Source: Aphanothece sp. CMT-3BRIN-NPC111
GTDB lineage: Bacteria; Cyanobacteriota; Cyanobacteriia; Cyanobacteriales; JAHHGU01
Assembly: GCA_019359765.1 (NCBI GenBank)
Contig: JAHHGU010000018.1
Coordinates: 27,568 to 91,567, forward strand
DNA: 64,000 bases
Direction: 5' to 3'
In this document: piece after piece, positions 10,017-19,503 of the stretch
How positions within the stretch are numbered: position 1 is the stretch's first letter
How the letters are laid out: each line of letters starts with the position of its first letter
Position numbers and translations under genes: made by a program
Notes under the pieces: model-generated
What the model was told of the DNA's origin: nothing
The model's input: the letters and a program-made list of their open reading frames with translations, nothing else
Databases searched by the model: none

Positions 10017-11408
10017 ATGATGTCAACGAAGCAATTAAACAGACTTGATATGAGTGAACTTTCCCTTCGTCCGGCTTTGATTACAAGAGTAGTCCCGGAC
10101 TCAATTGCCGCTGAGGTGGGGTTTGAAGTTGGCGATCGCATTGTTTCGATCAATAATCAACGCCCCCGCGACCTGATCGACTACCAATTCTTATGTGCTG
10201 ATGAAGTGCTGGAACTGGAAGTTATAGATACCGTTGGCAAAACCCATCAAATTGAAATAGAGAAAGACTACGACGAAGACTTGGGATTGGAATTTGATAC
10301 CGCCCTATTTGATAGCTTAATTCAGTGCAATAACCGCTGCCCCTTCTGCTTCATTGACCAGCAGCCACCCGGAAAACGGCAATCTTTGTATTTCAAAGAC
10401 GACGACTACCGCCTGAGTTTCCTCTACGGCAGTTATCTCACTTTGACCAATCTCACCTCAAGGGAATGGCAGCGGATTGAGCAAATGCGGCTGTCTCCCC
10501 TCTATGTTTCTATTCATGCGACAGAAGCAGAGGTGCGAAGCCGCTTATTAAAAAATCCTCGCGCAGGTCAAATTTTAGAACAGTTGCGCTGGTTTCAGGA
10601 GCGGCGTCTGCAAATCCATGCTCAAGTAGTTGTCTGTCCTGGTATTAATGATGGCATCCATCTGGAGCGTACCTTGCTCGATTTGGCGTCATTTCACGTC
10701 GGTGATGTGCCAGCTGTGGCTTCGGTGGCAGTTGTGCCAGTAGGTTTGACCCGCTTTCGCCCAGCAGAAGATGAGTTAACGCCAGTGACACCCCAGAATG
10801 CCGAAGATGCGATCGCAAGAGTGGAACGCCTCCAGACTCAATTTCGCGCCTCACTAGGTACAACTTTCGCATGGCTTGCTGATGAGTGGTTTTTAATTGC
10901 AGGTCAAGATTTACCACCGACCTCGCACTACGAAGACTATCCTCAAATAGGTAACGGTGTTGGTTCTATTCGCAGGTTTATTAAAGAATTTCAGGAAACT
11001 GCAAAAAACAACTTGCCCAAGCAAATCTCCCCACCCCGGAGATTTACTTGGGTAGTTGGGAACGCGGTTGAAAAAGCATTTCAGCCTATGGTGCTACAGC
11101 TTAATCGTGTTGCTGGTTTGGAAGTTAATTTAGTTGCCCTTTGCAGCGATTATTGGGGACAGACTATTACCGTCACAGGTTTATTAACGGGTCAGGATTT
11201 ACTTCAGGGTTTACAGGGGAGAGATTTAGGCGATCGCATTCTGCTGCCTTCTGTGATGCTGAAGCACGACGAAGCCCGGTTTTTAGATGACATGACAGTT
11301 GAAGAACTCGCCTGTCAACTGGGAACGCCAATCTTGCCAGTTACCGGAGTCGAAGAACTGATCGAGACTTGCATCAATCCAGAACTGATACCAAGTTGCA
11401 ATCAATAG
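10017..11408 (+). CDS. TIGR03279-type PDZ/radical SAM (DUF512) protein
   Basis: Putative iron-sulphur oxidoreductase of a family conserved in cyanobacteria and some Firmicutes; substrate unknown. Residues ~18-75 form a PDZ-like domain (AAEVGFEVGDRIVSINNQRP). The cluster-binding motif CNNRCPFCFIDQ (CxxxCxxC) follows near residue 104, then a radical-SAM-like barrel and the DUF512 C-terminus. The frame is open from 9918, but those upstream codons derive from repeat-rich DNA. ATG codons at 10017 and 10020 and another at 10050 are all possible starts; homologues begin shortly before RPALITRV, so the true start is 10017-10050. Confidence 0.88.
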   Translation: MMSTKQLNRLDMSELSLRPALITRVVPDSIAAEVGFEVGDRIVSINNQRPRDLIDYQFLCADEVLELEVIDTVGKTHQIEIEKDYDEDLGLEFDTALFDSLIQCNNRCPFCFIDQQPPGKRQSLYFKDDDYRLSFLYGSYLTLTNLTSREWQRIEQMRLSPLYVSIHATEAEVRSRLLKNPRAGQILEQLRWFQERRLQIHAQVVVCPGINDGIHLERTLLDLASFHVGDVPAVASVAVVPVGLTRFRPAEDELTPVTPQNAEDAIARVERLQTQFRASLGTTFAWLADEWFLIAGQDLPPTSHYEDYPQIGNGVGSIRRFIKEFQETAKNNLPKQISPPRRFTWVVGNAVEKAFQPMVLQLNRVAGLEVNLVALCSDYWGQTITVTGLLTGQDLLQGLQGRDLGDRILLPSVMLKHDEARFLDDMTVEELACQLGTPILPVTGVEELIETCINPELIPSCNQ

Positions 11409-11487
11409 AGTAATTTTGGGAACTGTGGATAAGAGGAAAAGGAGAATTTATCAAACTAAAAAATACGGTTAAGAACGCGACTTGGTA

Positions 11488-12384
11488 TCACGCCTTTAAA
11501 CGAAATAGACCTTTCAATTCTCGCCAAACTGGTGAGCTACCAGAGGTAGAGTGGGATTGGGTAAAGATACCGTGACTAGGGCTGAACAACAAGGACAATA
11601 CAAATAATCCCGATACGACTAAGACAATAGCTGGGCCAGAGGGCAAATTGTAAAAGTAGCTGAGATACATGCCGGTGATGCTGGAAACAATCCCAATCCC
11701 AGCACCCAGTATCATTACTTGGTACAGTCGCTGGACTAACAGGTAAGCAGTTGCCCCTGGTGTGATTAGCAGTGACAGAACCAAAATAACGCCTACAGCC
11801 TTCATGCTGGCGACAATGGTTAGGGCAATCAGCAGCATCAATCCGAAATTGAGCAGATTCACCGGCAATCCAGCAGCTTGGGCACCCAAGGGGTCGAAAG
11901 TGTAGAATAGCAATTCTTTGTATAGCAGCACGACCACCAGCAGGACAATCGCCGCAATAATAGCTGTATCGCGGACTTCCTCAAGCGTGACGCCCAAAAT
12001 ATTACCGAATAAAAAGTGATTTAGGTCAATTTTGTTGTCTTTCTGGATTAGGGTAATTAAGGTGATGCCCAAGGCAAAGAAGGCGGAAAATACAATGCCC
12101 ATTGCGGCGTCTTCTTTGATCGGCGATCGCGTCCTGATCCAGGCGATAGCCATCGTACTCAAAACCCCGGCAATAAACGCCCCCACAAAGATATTGGCTC
12201 CCACCATAAAGGCTATAGCTAGCCCCGGCAAAACCGAGTGGCTGATCGCGTCTCCCAATAAAGCTAGCCGCTGCACCATCAGGTAGCTGCCGACAACAGC
12301 GCATAGCAGCCCCACCAGAATCGCAATCACGAGCGATCGCTGCATGAAGCCGTACTGCAACGGCTCAATTAACGCATCTAGCAT
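11488..12384 (-). CDS. Metal ABC transporter permease (ZnuB/MntB family)
   Basis: A 298-residue ABC-3 family inner-membrane permease with about eight hydrophobic helices, the channel subunit for divalent metal import. Characteristic stretches are GDAISHSVLPGLAIAF near residue 40 and SLLITPGATAYLL near 205. Its ATG overlaps the stop of the ATPase gene by one base (TAATG), implying translational coupling. Together with the ATPase and the divergent binding protein it makes a complete importer. Confidence 0.92.
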   Translation of the reverse strand: MLDALIEPLQYGFMQRSLVIAILVGLLCAVVGSYLMVQRLALLGDAISHSVLPGLAIAFMVGANIFVGAFIAGVLSTMAIAWIRTRSPIKEDAAMGIVFSAFFALGITLITLIQKDNKIDLNHFLFGNILGVTLEEVRDTAIIAAIVLLVVVLLYKELLFYTFDPLGAQAAGLPVNLLNFGLMLLIALTIVASMKAVGVILVLSLLITPGATAYLLVQRLYQVMILGAGIGIVSSITGMYLSYFYNLPSGPAIVLVVSGLFVLSLLFSPSHGIFTQSHSTSGSSPVWRELKGLFRLKA

Positions 12385-13196
12385 TAAGCCGCCTCTCCAG
12401 CAAAAAACATTACCTGACCACCATAAGCCCGGTACAGGTTTTCTTGACTCAGCACCTGTTGCCGTTCACCGGCAGCAATTAACTCTGTATTCAGTAAAAT
12501 CAAGTCATCAAAGTGGGTAATAGATTCCCCTAAGTCGTGGTTGACAACCAGAACGGTTTTGCCTCCACGGGCGAGTTCATGAAATATATCAAAAATTATG
12601 GCTTGAGTTTTTTGGTCAATCCCAGCAAACGGCTCATCAAAGCAAAACACATCTGCCTCCTGAGCTAGTGCCCGTGCTAAGAATACCCGCTGCTGCTGTC
12701 CCCCCGACAACTGCCCTATGGGGCGGTTACGATAAGCACTCATCCCCACCCGCTCTAGCGCGTCTGCTGCCAGATGTCGGCTCACTGCTGAGAAGCGACG
12801 AAACCAACCTGTTTTCCTCACCCGTCCCATCATCACCGCATCCCAGACAGTAGCCGGGTAGCTCCAATCAATCTGCGATCGCTGTGGCACATAAGCAACC
12901 CGATCTAGCTGCTCCATCAACGGTTTATCGTTATATAGCACCGTGCCACCAGTAAAGGGAATCAACCCTAGCATTGCTTTGAGCAGGGTACTTTTGCCGG
13001 CACCGTTAGGACCAATAATTCCCGTCAGCCGCCCTGGTTTAATCTCACAGCTGATATTCCGCAACGCCTCTAATGCGCGGTATTGCACACCTATGTGCCT
13101 GATACTAATGGTTGCACTAGCCTCAGTGGGGATATTTTTCATGTGGCATACCAGCTGCGTCCAATCAGTATCCGGTGGCAAGGTGGCGGTGTTCAT
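12384..13196 (-). CDS. Metal ABC transporter ATP-binding protein (ZnuC/MntA family)
   Basis: A 270-residue ATPase energising the metal importer on the cytoplasmic side. Walker A GPNGAGKST, signature LSGGQQQRV, Walker B VFCFDEP and the switch His in VNHD are all intact. The first ~25 residues are variable; an internal Met (MKNIPTEAS) could be the true start, which would leave the conserved domain unchanged. It is first in a two-gene minus-strand unit and divergent from the binding-protein gene, with a 95-bp shared promoter region. Confidence 0.93.
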   Translation of the reverse strand: MNTATLPPDTDWTQLVCHMKNIPTEASATISIRHIGVQYRALEALRNISCEIKPGRLTGIIGPNGAGKSTLLKAMLGLIPFTGGTVLYNDKPLMEQLDRVAYVPQRSQIDWSYPATVWDAVMMGRVRKTGWFRRFSAVSRHLAADALERVGMSAYRNRPIGQLSGGQQQRVFLARALAQEADVFCFDEPFAGIDQKTQAIIFDIFHELARGGKTVLVVNHDLGESITHFDDLILLNTELIAAGERQQVLSQENLYRAYGGQVMFFAGEAA

Positions 13197-13291
13197 TGTA
13201 GTTTTTTATCTAAGTTTCCTTGAGCATACTGTAATAATGAAAGAATTATGAAAACATCTATAAAGTGAAATAATACTAAAGATAGACTGAA

Positions 13292-14257
13292 GTGATTACT
13301 CAAAACAGACACTGGTGGTTGGTGACAAGTGGGGTGCTACTCGGACTTTGGCTGAGTGGGTGTACGCAGCAAGGTAGCAACTCAGTAACAAACGGTAAAC
13401 CCAACGTGGTGGCAACCAGCACGATTATTGCCGACTTGACGGACGAGGTAGGGGGAGAGGAAATTCAGGTACAGGGAATTCTCAAACCCGGTACCGATCC
13501 TCACGTTTATGAACCAGTGCCAGCAGACTCTGTGGCTTTAGAGAAAGCAAAACTGATTTTGTATAACGGCTACAACCTAGAGCCAGGGTTGATTAAGCTA
13601 ATGAACGCTGCGGGATTAAACAGCCGCAAGGTAGCTGTGGGGGAATTTGCCAAGCCTTTAGAACTGGATAAAAAAGGCGAAAGAGTCCCAGATCCCCATG
13701 TTTGGGGCGATGCGGAGAACGTTATTCTCATGGTCAACGCTATCCGTGATGCGTTGATTGAGTTGTCACCAGAAGACCGAGAAAAATTTACACAAAATGC
13801 AGCACGGCTCACAAGTGAATTGAAGCAGCTAGATACTTGGATTACCCAGGAAATTAAAACTATCCCAGCTAATAAGCGCAAATTAGTGACGACGCACGAT
13901 GCCTTTCAATACTATGCCCGTGCCTATAATATTCCAGTTGCCGGTACTTTGATTGGCATCAGCACGGAAGAACAACCTAGCGCTCAGACGGTGCAGCGAC
14001 TGGTGGAGTCGGTTAAGGCAACAGGTGTACCAGCAATTTTTGCAGAAACGACAATTAATCCAGCCTTGATTAAAACTGTGGCACAGGAAGCTGGAGTGAA
14101 ATTAGCGCCGAAGCAACTATATTCTGATTCAATTGGCACTCCCGGTAGTGATGGGGATTCTTACATCAACATGATGGTTGCCAATACGCGCAGCATTGTG
14201 GAATCACTAGGGGGAAAATACACGCCATTTCAGCTAGGTGAGGGAGAAAAAAAGTAA
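13292..14257 (+). CDS. Metal-binding lipoprotein of the ABC importer, probably Mn type (MntC/PsaA-like)
   Basis: A cluster A-I solute-binding protein of 321 residues starting at GTG. The signal peptide ends in the lipobox LWLSGC, so it is a lipoprotein. Candidate ligands are His in DPHVYEP, His in DPHVWGD, Glu in PAIFAETT and Asp in YSDSIG. The His-His-Glu-Asp set is the one known for Mn-binding PsaA/MntC rather than the His3 set of ZnuA, and the His-rich loop typical of ZnuA is missing. Specificity for manganese is therefore inferred; zinc or iron cannot be excluded. Confidence 0.88.
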   Translation: MITQNRHWWLVTSGVLLGLWLSGCTQQGSNSVTNGKPNVVATSTIIADLTDEVGGEEIQVQGILKPGTDPHVYEPVPADSVALEKAKLILYNGYNLEPGLIKLMNAAGLNSRKVAVGEFAKPLELDKKGERVPDPHVWGDAENVILMVNAIRDALIELSPEDREKFTQNAARLTSELKQLDTWITQEIKTIPANKRKLVTTHDAFQYYARAYNIPVAGTLIGISTEEQPSAQTVQRLVESVKATGVPAIFAETTINPALIKTVAQEAGVKLAPKQLYSDSIGTPGSDGDSYINMMVANTRSIVESLGGKYTPFQLGEGEKK

Positions 14258-14755
14258 GCGATGGCTTGATTCTTAGACTATTACATAATTAAGCGATCGC
14301 TCAAAATTTAAACTAGATCTGAATTAATTTAATAGTGAAAATCTCTTTATTCACTATTTTGTCAATTGTCAGGCAGACTACTTTAATAACATTTAAACCA
14401 AGTTCTCTATCCGCAACGAGAATGTCAGGCCCTTTCAAAACTTCTTCTATTGTTAAAAATAGGAGAAGTTACTCAGCTTTGTAGTAAAGGTAGAGCCAGT
14501 TAAGAGCGATGTTAAAAATTAGGGTGTTGGGATTGACTTAGGTTGAAAAACTTTCGCTGTAATGAGTAACGGTGAGTATGTCAAGAAGTACTTCTACTCA
14601 ACTACACCACGACCTAGCCTAGTCTTCTCCCAATACTGGCGGCGATCGCACTTTCCACCCCCAACCCCGCTTAAGTCTTCTCCAGACCTAGTAAACTTAA
14701 AATATTGTTACCTTTCTGATAAAACTTCACAATAAAAGAGAGGTGCTCAGCTGCG
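14258..14755. other. Non-coding stretch with two hairpins
   Basis: No gene seen. A likely terminator of the lipoprotein gene lies at 14331-14362. A second strong hairpin at 14439-14470 (AACTTCTTCTATT/AATAGGAGAAGTT, one G-U pair) has no T-run and could be a processing site or part of a small RNA. A HIP1 octamer lies near 14295. Confidence 0.5.
14331..14362 (+). terminator. Terminator after the metal-binding lipoprotein gene
   Basis: Nine-bp stem AATAGTGAA/TTCACTATT, 10-base loop, then TTG; a weak U-tract. Confidence 0.5.
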
Positions 14756-15436
14756 ATGGCGACCCCCCAGGAAGACGTTGATATTGCACCCTTTATAGAT
14801 CACGCCCTGCTCAACCCAGCGGCTACCCCAGAGCATGTGGATCTGTGGTGCCAAGAGGCAGAGCGGTTTAACTTTGCAGCGGTGTGTGTATATCCCGCCT
14901 ACGTGCGACAGGCGGCGGATCTCCTCCAAGGCAAGGCACCGAAAGTGTGTACAGTGATTGGCTTTCCCACAGGTGCGACAACCTCAGCCGCGAAGCTTTA
15001 CGAAGCCCAAGAAGCCGTAGAAAATGGGGCTACAGAATTGGATGTAGTCATCAACCTGGGCTGGTTGAAAGCTGGAAAACTTAACGAACTGCACCGGGAA
15101 ATAGGCGAGATTTGTGAGGAAACAGGTCAAACTGTCAAGGCGATTCTAGAAACCGCCCTGTTGACAGATGCAGAAAAACGACAAGCCGCAGAAATATGTA
15201 TGGAGGCAGGTGTGGCATTCTTAAAAACCAGCACTGGCTGGTCTGGAGGTGCCACGGTAGAAGATGTCCGACTACTGAAGGAAGTAACCAAGCAGCAAGT
15301 GGGCATTAAAGCGTCCGGGGGAATTCGGACGCGCCAGCAAGCCGTAGAGTTAATCATGGCAGGTGCCACACGGCTAGGAACATCTCGCGGCCCCGACTTG
15401 ATCCGGCAGCGCGATACCCTGGATAAGGAGTATTGA
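14756..15436 (+). CDS. deoC: Deoxyribose-phosphate aldolase DeoC
   Basis: Class I aldolase cleaving 2-deoxyribose 5-phosphate to glyceraldehyde 3-phosphate and acetaldehyde in deoxynucleoside catabolism. The Schiff-base lysine is in FLKTSTGW, the second active-site lysine in IKASGGIRT, and the conserved Asp/Lys region [15 protein letters not shown] is present. 226 residues is normal. It is the first gene of a run with recO, an MFS transporter and a glycosyltransferase; the 57-bp gap to recO suggests co-transcription. Confidence 0.95.
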   Translation: MATPQEDVDIAPFIDHALLNPAATPEHVDLWCQEAERFNFAAVCVYPAYVRQAADLLQGKAPKVCTVIGFPTGATTSAAKLYEAQEAVENGATELDVVINLGWLKAGKLNELHREIGEICEETGQTVKAILETALLTDAEKRQAAEICMEAGVAFLKTSTGWSGGATVEDVRLLKEVTKQQVGIKASGGIRTRQQAVELIMAGATRLGTSRGPDLIRQRDTLDKEY

Positions 15437-15493
15437 GCAGTCATTAGTCATTGGCAACAAGACAGGACAAATGACAAAAGGTAAAAAGATTTA

Positions 15494-16450
15494 ATGAGTC
15501 AAACCTATAAAGCCACCGGAATCAATCTCAAGAGTATGCCACTGGGCGAGAGCGATCGCCTAGTGACTATTTTGACGCGGGAGTTTGGCTTAATTCGGGC
15601 AGTGGCACCGGGCGCACGCAAGCACAAATCGAAGCTGGGCGGCAGGAGCGGGTTGTTTGTGGTCAACGAACTACTGATTGCCAAAGGGCGATCGCTAGAT
15701 AAAATTACCCAAGCCGAGACTAAAGAATCTTACCCTGGGCTAGGCAAGGATTTGGGCAAACTCGCAGCCAGCCAGTATTTAGCGGAATTGGTACTGTGTC
15801 AAGCAGACGCCGAGCAACCGCAGGAGGGACTTTATGATGTGCTCAACGAACACCTGCGGCGTCTAGAGCAGTTGCCCACTACCAGCGTTAATGCCAGCGG
15901 AAATGACTCAGTTCTAGCCCACTTGTCCCACGGCATCTTTCACCTGCTGGCAATAGCTGGAATTGCCCCCCAGGTTCATGCCTGTTGCATTACACAGCAA
16001 CATCTGATGCCAGACTTTACAGATCCAGAGTGGCGAGTTGGGTTTAGTCTAGATGCTGGTGGAACTGTTAGCTTGTCAGCGTTAAGCAGCCAGTCAGCCG
16101 CTACCGTGGCTATGGGTGTTGAAAAGAAAGCTCGTGTCCCGGTTGTGGTCGGCAAAAGCATGGTAGCGAAGACAAGCAGCGTCAGCTACCAAACAAGTGT
16201 CTCAACACTTGCACCCCCAAGAGTACACGCCAAACTCAACGCCATTGAATTAATGCTACTTCAGCAACTAGCTGGAGCAGAGTTAACCCAGCTAAACACA
16301 GTGTTAGTAAACGGGCAAGGGAGTTTATCCCAGCACCAATCTGCTGATACGGCTTGGTTAACCGTGGAGCGAATCTTACGTCAATACACCCAGTACCACT
16401 TAGGCTGCTCGATTCGTTCAGCGGCTTTAATGGATGCGTGTTTCTTTTAG
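15494..16450 (+). CDS. recO: DNA repair protein RecO
   Basis: Recombination mediator that helps load RecA onto SSB-coated gaps in the RecFOR pathway. The N-terminal OB-fold is plain: [30 protein letters not shown], then [14 protein letters not shown]. The 318-residue length exceeds the ~240-280 typical because of a low-complexity segment before the last helices (about residues 195-245, rich in Ser, Val and Thr). Only a partial cysteine set is visible (HACCI), so the zinc site of some RecO proteins is probably absent. Confidence 0.93.
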   Translation: MSQTYKATGINLKSMPLGESDRLVTILTREFGLIRAVAPGARKHKSKLGGRSGLFVVNELLIAKGRSLDKITQAETKESYPGLGKDLGKLAASQYLAELVLCQADAEQPQEGLYDVLNEHLRRLEQLPTTSVNASGNDSVLAHLSHGIFHLLAIAGIAPQVHACCITQQHLMPDFTDPEWRVGFSLDAGGTVSLSALSSQSAATVAMGVEKKARVPVVVGKSMVAKTSSVSYQTSVSTLAPPRVHAKLNAIELMLLQQLAGAELTQLNTVLVNGQGSLSQHQSADTAWLTVERILRQYTQYHLGCSIRSAALMDACFF

Positions 16451-16541
16451 TAGTGATGATTTTTAAAGAATAAATTCAATATTCCGTTGTTTGACAGCAG
16501 TTTAGTAAATATGGGTTCTACGATGACCCTAAACAGCCATA

Positions 16542-18029
16542 ATGCGATTATCTGAGTCTGAACGAGAAGCACAATACACTGACCCAAAAGTATCTTCAGG
16601 CGTTGCCGATTCATCGCCCGGTGACGCCAACGGTCTAATGCAGACCGCAAGTAACGCCGCTGCCAACAGTGAGGGGGAAAATTCTGACCATACTTCCCCC
16701 AATCAAGAAGAGGGCGAAATCAGCCAACCGGAAACGCGGGGGTTTGTGCCGGTTCTCAAAAACCGCGACTTCTTAGCCCTCTGGAGCGGTCAGGTATTCT
16801 CCCAGCTTGCAGACAAAGTGTATCTGGTGCTGATGATTGCGATTATTGCCGATCGCTTTCAGGGGGAAAATCAGACTATCAGCGGTTGGGTTTCGGCGAT
16901 TATGATGGCTTTCACCATTCCAGCAGTGCTGTTTGGTTCACTTGCGGGTGTATTTGTGGATCGGTGGCCCAAGAAGGAGGTGCTAGTAGCCACGAATCTC
17001 CTGCGAGGCATCTTAGTTTTGGGGGTGCCGATTTTGCTGTGGCTGTCTAAAGGAATGGAACTGGCAGGTTTGCCCGTGGGATTTTATGTTCTACTAATTC
17101 TCACCTTCCTGGTTTCCACGCTCACACAATTTTTTGCCCCGGCAGAACAGGCAACAATTTCCATGATTGTGGAGAAGCGTCACTTACTCTCAGCGAACTC
17201 GCTTTACACAACGACAATGATGGGGTCGTTGATTTTAGGCTTTGCTGTGGGCGAGCCAGTTTTGGGACTCGCAGATACCTTGGTGCAAAACTTGGGTATT
17301 GAGTGGCACATTGGTAAAGAAATGGTCGTGGGGGGATCTTATGCGATCGCCGGTTTACTGCTGCTGCTTTTAAAAACAGGCGAAAAAAATGGTTCCAGCG
17401 AGGGTGAAGCACCGCACGTTTTTCAAGATCTCCGCGATGGCATCGACTACCTAGGCAAACAGCGCCGTGTCCGGGGAGCGCTGATTCAACTGGGAATTTT
17501 GTTTTCTGTCTTTGCTGCCATGACAGTGCTGGCAGTGCGTCTAGCAGAGGTGATGCCCGGTTTGAAGTCATCCCAGTTTGGTTTTTTGTTAGCAGCTGGG
17601 GGGGCAGGTATGGGCTGTGGAGCGGCAATCTTAGGTCACTATGGTCAGCGGTTTTCCCATTCCCGCCTGAGTCTGTATGGTTCCATCGGCGTTGCTACTT
17701 GCCTGGTGGGAATTTCCCTATTTAGGCATCATTTGTTAATGGTTTTACTGTTGACGACGCTTATGGGTGCTTTTGGGGCAATGGTGGCTATTCCCATGCA
17801 AACTACTATTCAAGAAGAAACCCCAGAAGAGATGCGGGGGAAAGTTTTTGGGTTGCAGAACAACGCCATCAATATTGCTCTAACTTTGCCTTTAGCCTTA
17901 ACGGGTGTAGCGGAGACTTTCTTGGGTTTGCAAACGGTATTTTTCAGTTTGGCGGCGATCGTACTCGCAGGACGTCTCTTAACCTGGTATATTTGCCGTA
18001 CAGGATCAAGTCTGTCAAGTACCAATTGA
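16542..18029 (+). CDS. MFS transporter (DHA3/MFS_3 type)
   Basis: A 495-residue major facilitator with a ~75-residue acidic, Ser/Glu-rich N-terminal tail followed by about twelve membrane helices. LKNRDFLALWSGQVFSQLADKVY marks the first helix and GVFVDRWPKKEVLVATNLLRG is the family's loop 2-3 motif. MFS_3 proteins are usually drug or siderophore exporters; substrate unknown. The TGA is immediately followed by the ATG of the glycosyltransferase gene, so the two are translationally coupled. Confidence 0.88.
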   Translation: MRLSESEREAQYTDPKVSSGVADSSPGDANGLMQTASNAAANSEGENSDHTSPNQEEGEISQPETRGFVPVLKNRDFLALWSGQVFSQLADKVYLVLMIAIIADRFQGENQTISGWVSAIMMAFTIPAVLFGSLAGVFVDRWPKKEVLVATNLLRGILVLGVPILLWLSKGMELAGLPVGFYVLLILTFLVSTLTQFFAPAEQATISMIVEKRHLLSANSLYTTTMMGSLILGFAVGEPVLGLADTLVQNLGIEWHIGKEMVVGGSYAIAGLLLLLLKTGEKNGSSEGEAPHVFQDLRDGIDYLGKQRRVRGALIQLGILFSVFAAMTVLAVRLAEVMPGLKSSQFGFLLAAGGAGMGCGAAILGHYGQRFSHSRLSLYGSIGVATCLVGISLFRHHLLMVLLLTTLMGAFGAMVAIPMQTTIQEETPEEMRGKVFGLQNNAINIALTLPLALTGVAETFLGLQTVFFSLAAIVLAGRLLTWYICRTGSSLSSTN

Positions 18030-19175
18030 ATGCATATCGCCTGGCTGGGAAAAAAATCGCCCTTTTGTGGTAATGTCACGTATAGTCGAGAAGTAACCAA
18101 TGCGTTGCTAGAGCGGGGTCATCAGGTTAGCTTCCTACATTTTGCCCAAGAAGAAACCGACCCAAGCAACTGGCCGGACTTTCAGGAAGTTCCTCTACCC
18201 TTCCTCTACACTTCTCAGGTTTACACTATTCCTACCCTCAAAGCCAGTAAGGTTTTGACGCACTCGCTGCGGGAGAAGAAGCCAGATATAGTACACGCCT
18301 CGCTGACTTTATCTACTCTAGACTTCCTGCTGCCGGAAATTTGCCAAGAACTAAATTTGCCCTTAATTGCCACTTTCCACACCCCCTTTGATGGCAAGCG
18401 GCGCAATCTCAAATCAGGAACTCAACTTCTGGCTTACCAGCTGTATGCGCCTTTCCTGGCAAACTACAACGGGGTGATTATCTTTTCTGAAGTTCAGCGC
18501 GAATTACTCAGCCGTCTTGGTGTGCCGCCGTCTAATATCACTGTGATTCCTAACGGCGTGGACGCGAATAAATATTCTCCTGGTTATTCTAATATAAAGG
18601 CGAAATTCAACGCCAAGCGCCTGTTTGTTTACCAAGGACGCATCGCCACAGAAAAGAACGTAGAGGCCCTGCTGCGGGCTTGGAAGCAGTCAGACATGGG
18701 GGATGAGTGCAAGTTACTCATCGTAGGCGATGGTCCCTTGAAGTCGTCTTTAGAGCCGCTTTATGGGTCAGAATACAATATTATTTGGCTGGGAACTGTT
18801 GCCGATGAGCAGCAGCGGATTGAAATACTTCGCGGAGCAGATGCCTTTATTCTGCCTTCTCTGGTTGAGGGGCTGTCGCTATCTTTACTGGAAGCAATGG
18901 CTTGTGGTGTCGCTTGTATAGCAACTGATGCGGGTGCCGATGGTGAAGTGCTGGAGGACGGCGCTGGGGTAGTTATGAATACTCAGGGGGTGGTTGGGCA
19001 GTTGCGAACCCTGCTGCCGCTGTTTCGAGATCAGCCGGAGTTGGCAACTTTACTGGGGAAAAAAGGACGAGCTAGGGTTCTAGAGCGCTATACCCTCAGC
19101 AGCAACATCACCCAGATCGAAGAACTCTATACCCAGATTTTACAGCAGCGACGGGTGCCGCTTCGGTTTTACTAA
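18030..19175 (+). CDS. Family 4 glycosyltransferase (GT-B)
   Basis: A 381-residue retaining GT4 enzyme. The N-terminal acceptor domain holds GNVTYSREVTNALLERGHQVSF, the linker region VIPNGVDANKYSPG, and the C-terminal nucleotide-sugar domain the E-x7-E type motif LVEGLSLSLLEAMACG. It resembles 1,2-diacylglycerol 3-glucosyltransferase-like enzymes, but the acceptor cannot be read from sequence. It follows the MFS gene with no spacer, so the two may act on the same product; that is inference. Confidence 0.88.
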   Translation: MHIAWLGKKSPFCGNVTYSREVTNALLERGHQVSFLHFAQEETDPSNWPDFQEVPLPFLYTSQVYTIPTLKASKVLTHSLREKKPDIVHASLTLSTLDFLLPEICQELNLPLIATFHTPFDGKRRNLKSGTQLLAYQLYAPFLANYNGVIIFSEVQRELLSRLGVPPSNITVIPNGVDANKYSPGYSNIKAKFNAKRLFVYQGRIATEKNVEALLRAWKQSDMGDECKLLIVGDGPLKSSLEPLYGSEYNIIWLGTVADEQQRIEILRGADAFILPSLVEGLSLSLLEAMACGVACIATDAGADGEVLEDGAGVVMNTQGVVGQLRTLLPLFRDQPELATLLGKKGRARVLERYTLSSNITQIEELYTQILQQRRVPLRFY

Positions 19176-19503
19176 TTTTGACACTCTTAAAAGTGATTGC
19201 GCGAAGCGTACGCCGCGTTAGCGCCTGCGTTGCCATTTCCGTCATTCGCAAATAGCCTCGTTGCCATAATAAAATATCCCGTTCATTAGCTAGATATACA
19301 GATGTGATAGCAAAACGCGATCGCATCTGTAACAATATTTTCAAATTTTTAGCATCAAGTCTCGCCTGACTTTGATTGCCGGCTGGTGTGTGTAAACTTG
19401 TAAGTAGTCTGCTGTAGGAAAAGAGCGATCGCATTTTCTCCCCTCATCTATTGTTGTCTAAAGATAGTTTTAATAAGTACAAACTATTTGCCTAGAGTCA
19501 CAA
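19176..19503. other. Non-coding spacer, nothing convincing
   Basis: Contains two HIP1-like sites and the fragment GCGAAGCGTACGCC common in cyanobacterial spacers. A minus-strand open frame at 19108-19434 overlaps the glycosyltransferase end in antisense and resembles no known protein. Confidence 0.4.

Noticed and set aside
9838..10020. Open frame before the TIGR03279-type gene
   Set aside because: Begins in the inverted arm of the repeat element; different frame from the real gene and no family resemblance.
13197..13291. Zur/Mn-regulator operator in the divergent metal-transport promoter
   Set aside because: I looked for a clear inverted repeat and found none strong enough to claim.
19108..19434. 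108-codon minus-strand frame
   Set aside because: Overlaps the glycosyltransferase end in antisense and contains common spacer repeat sequence; no RBS.
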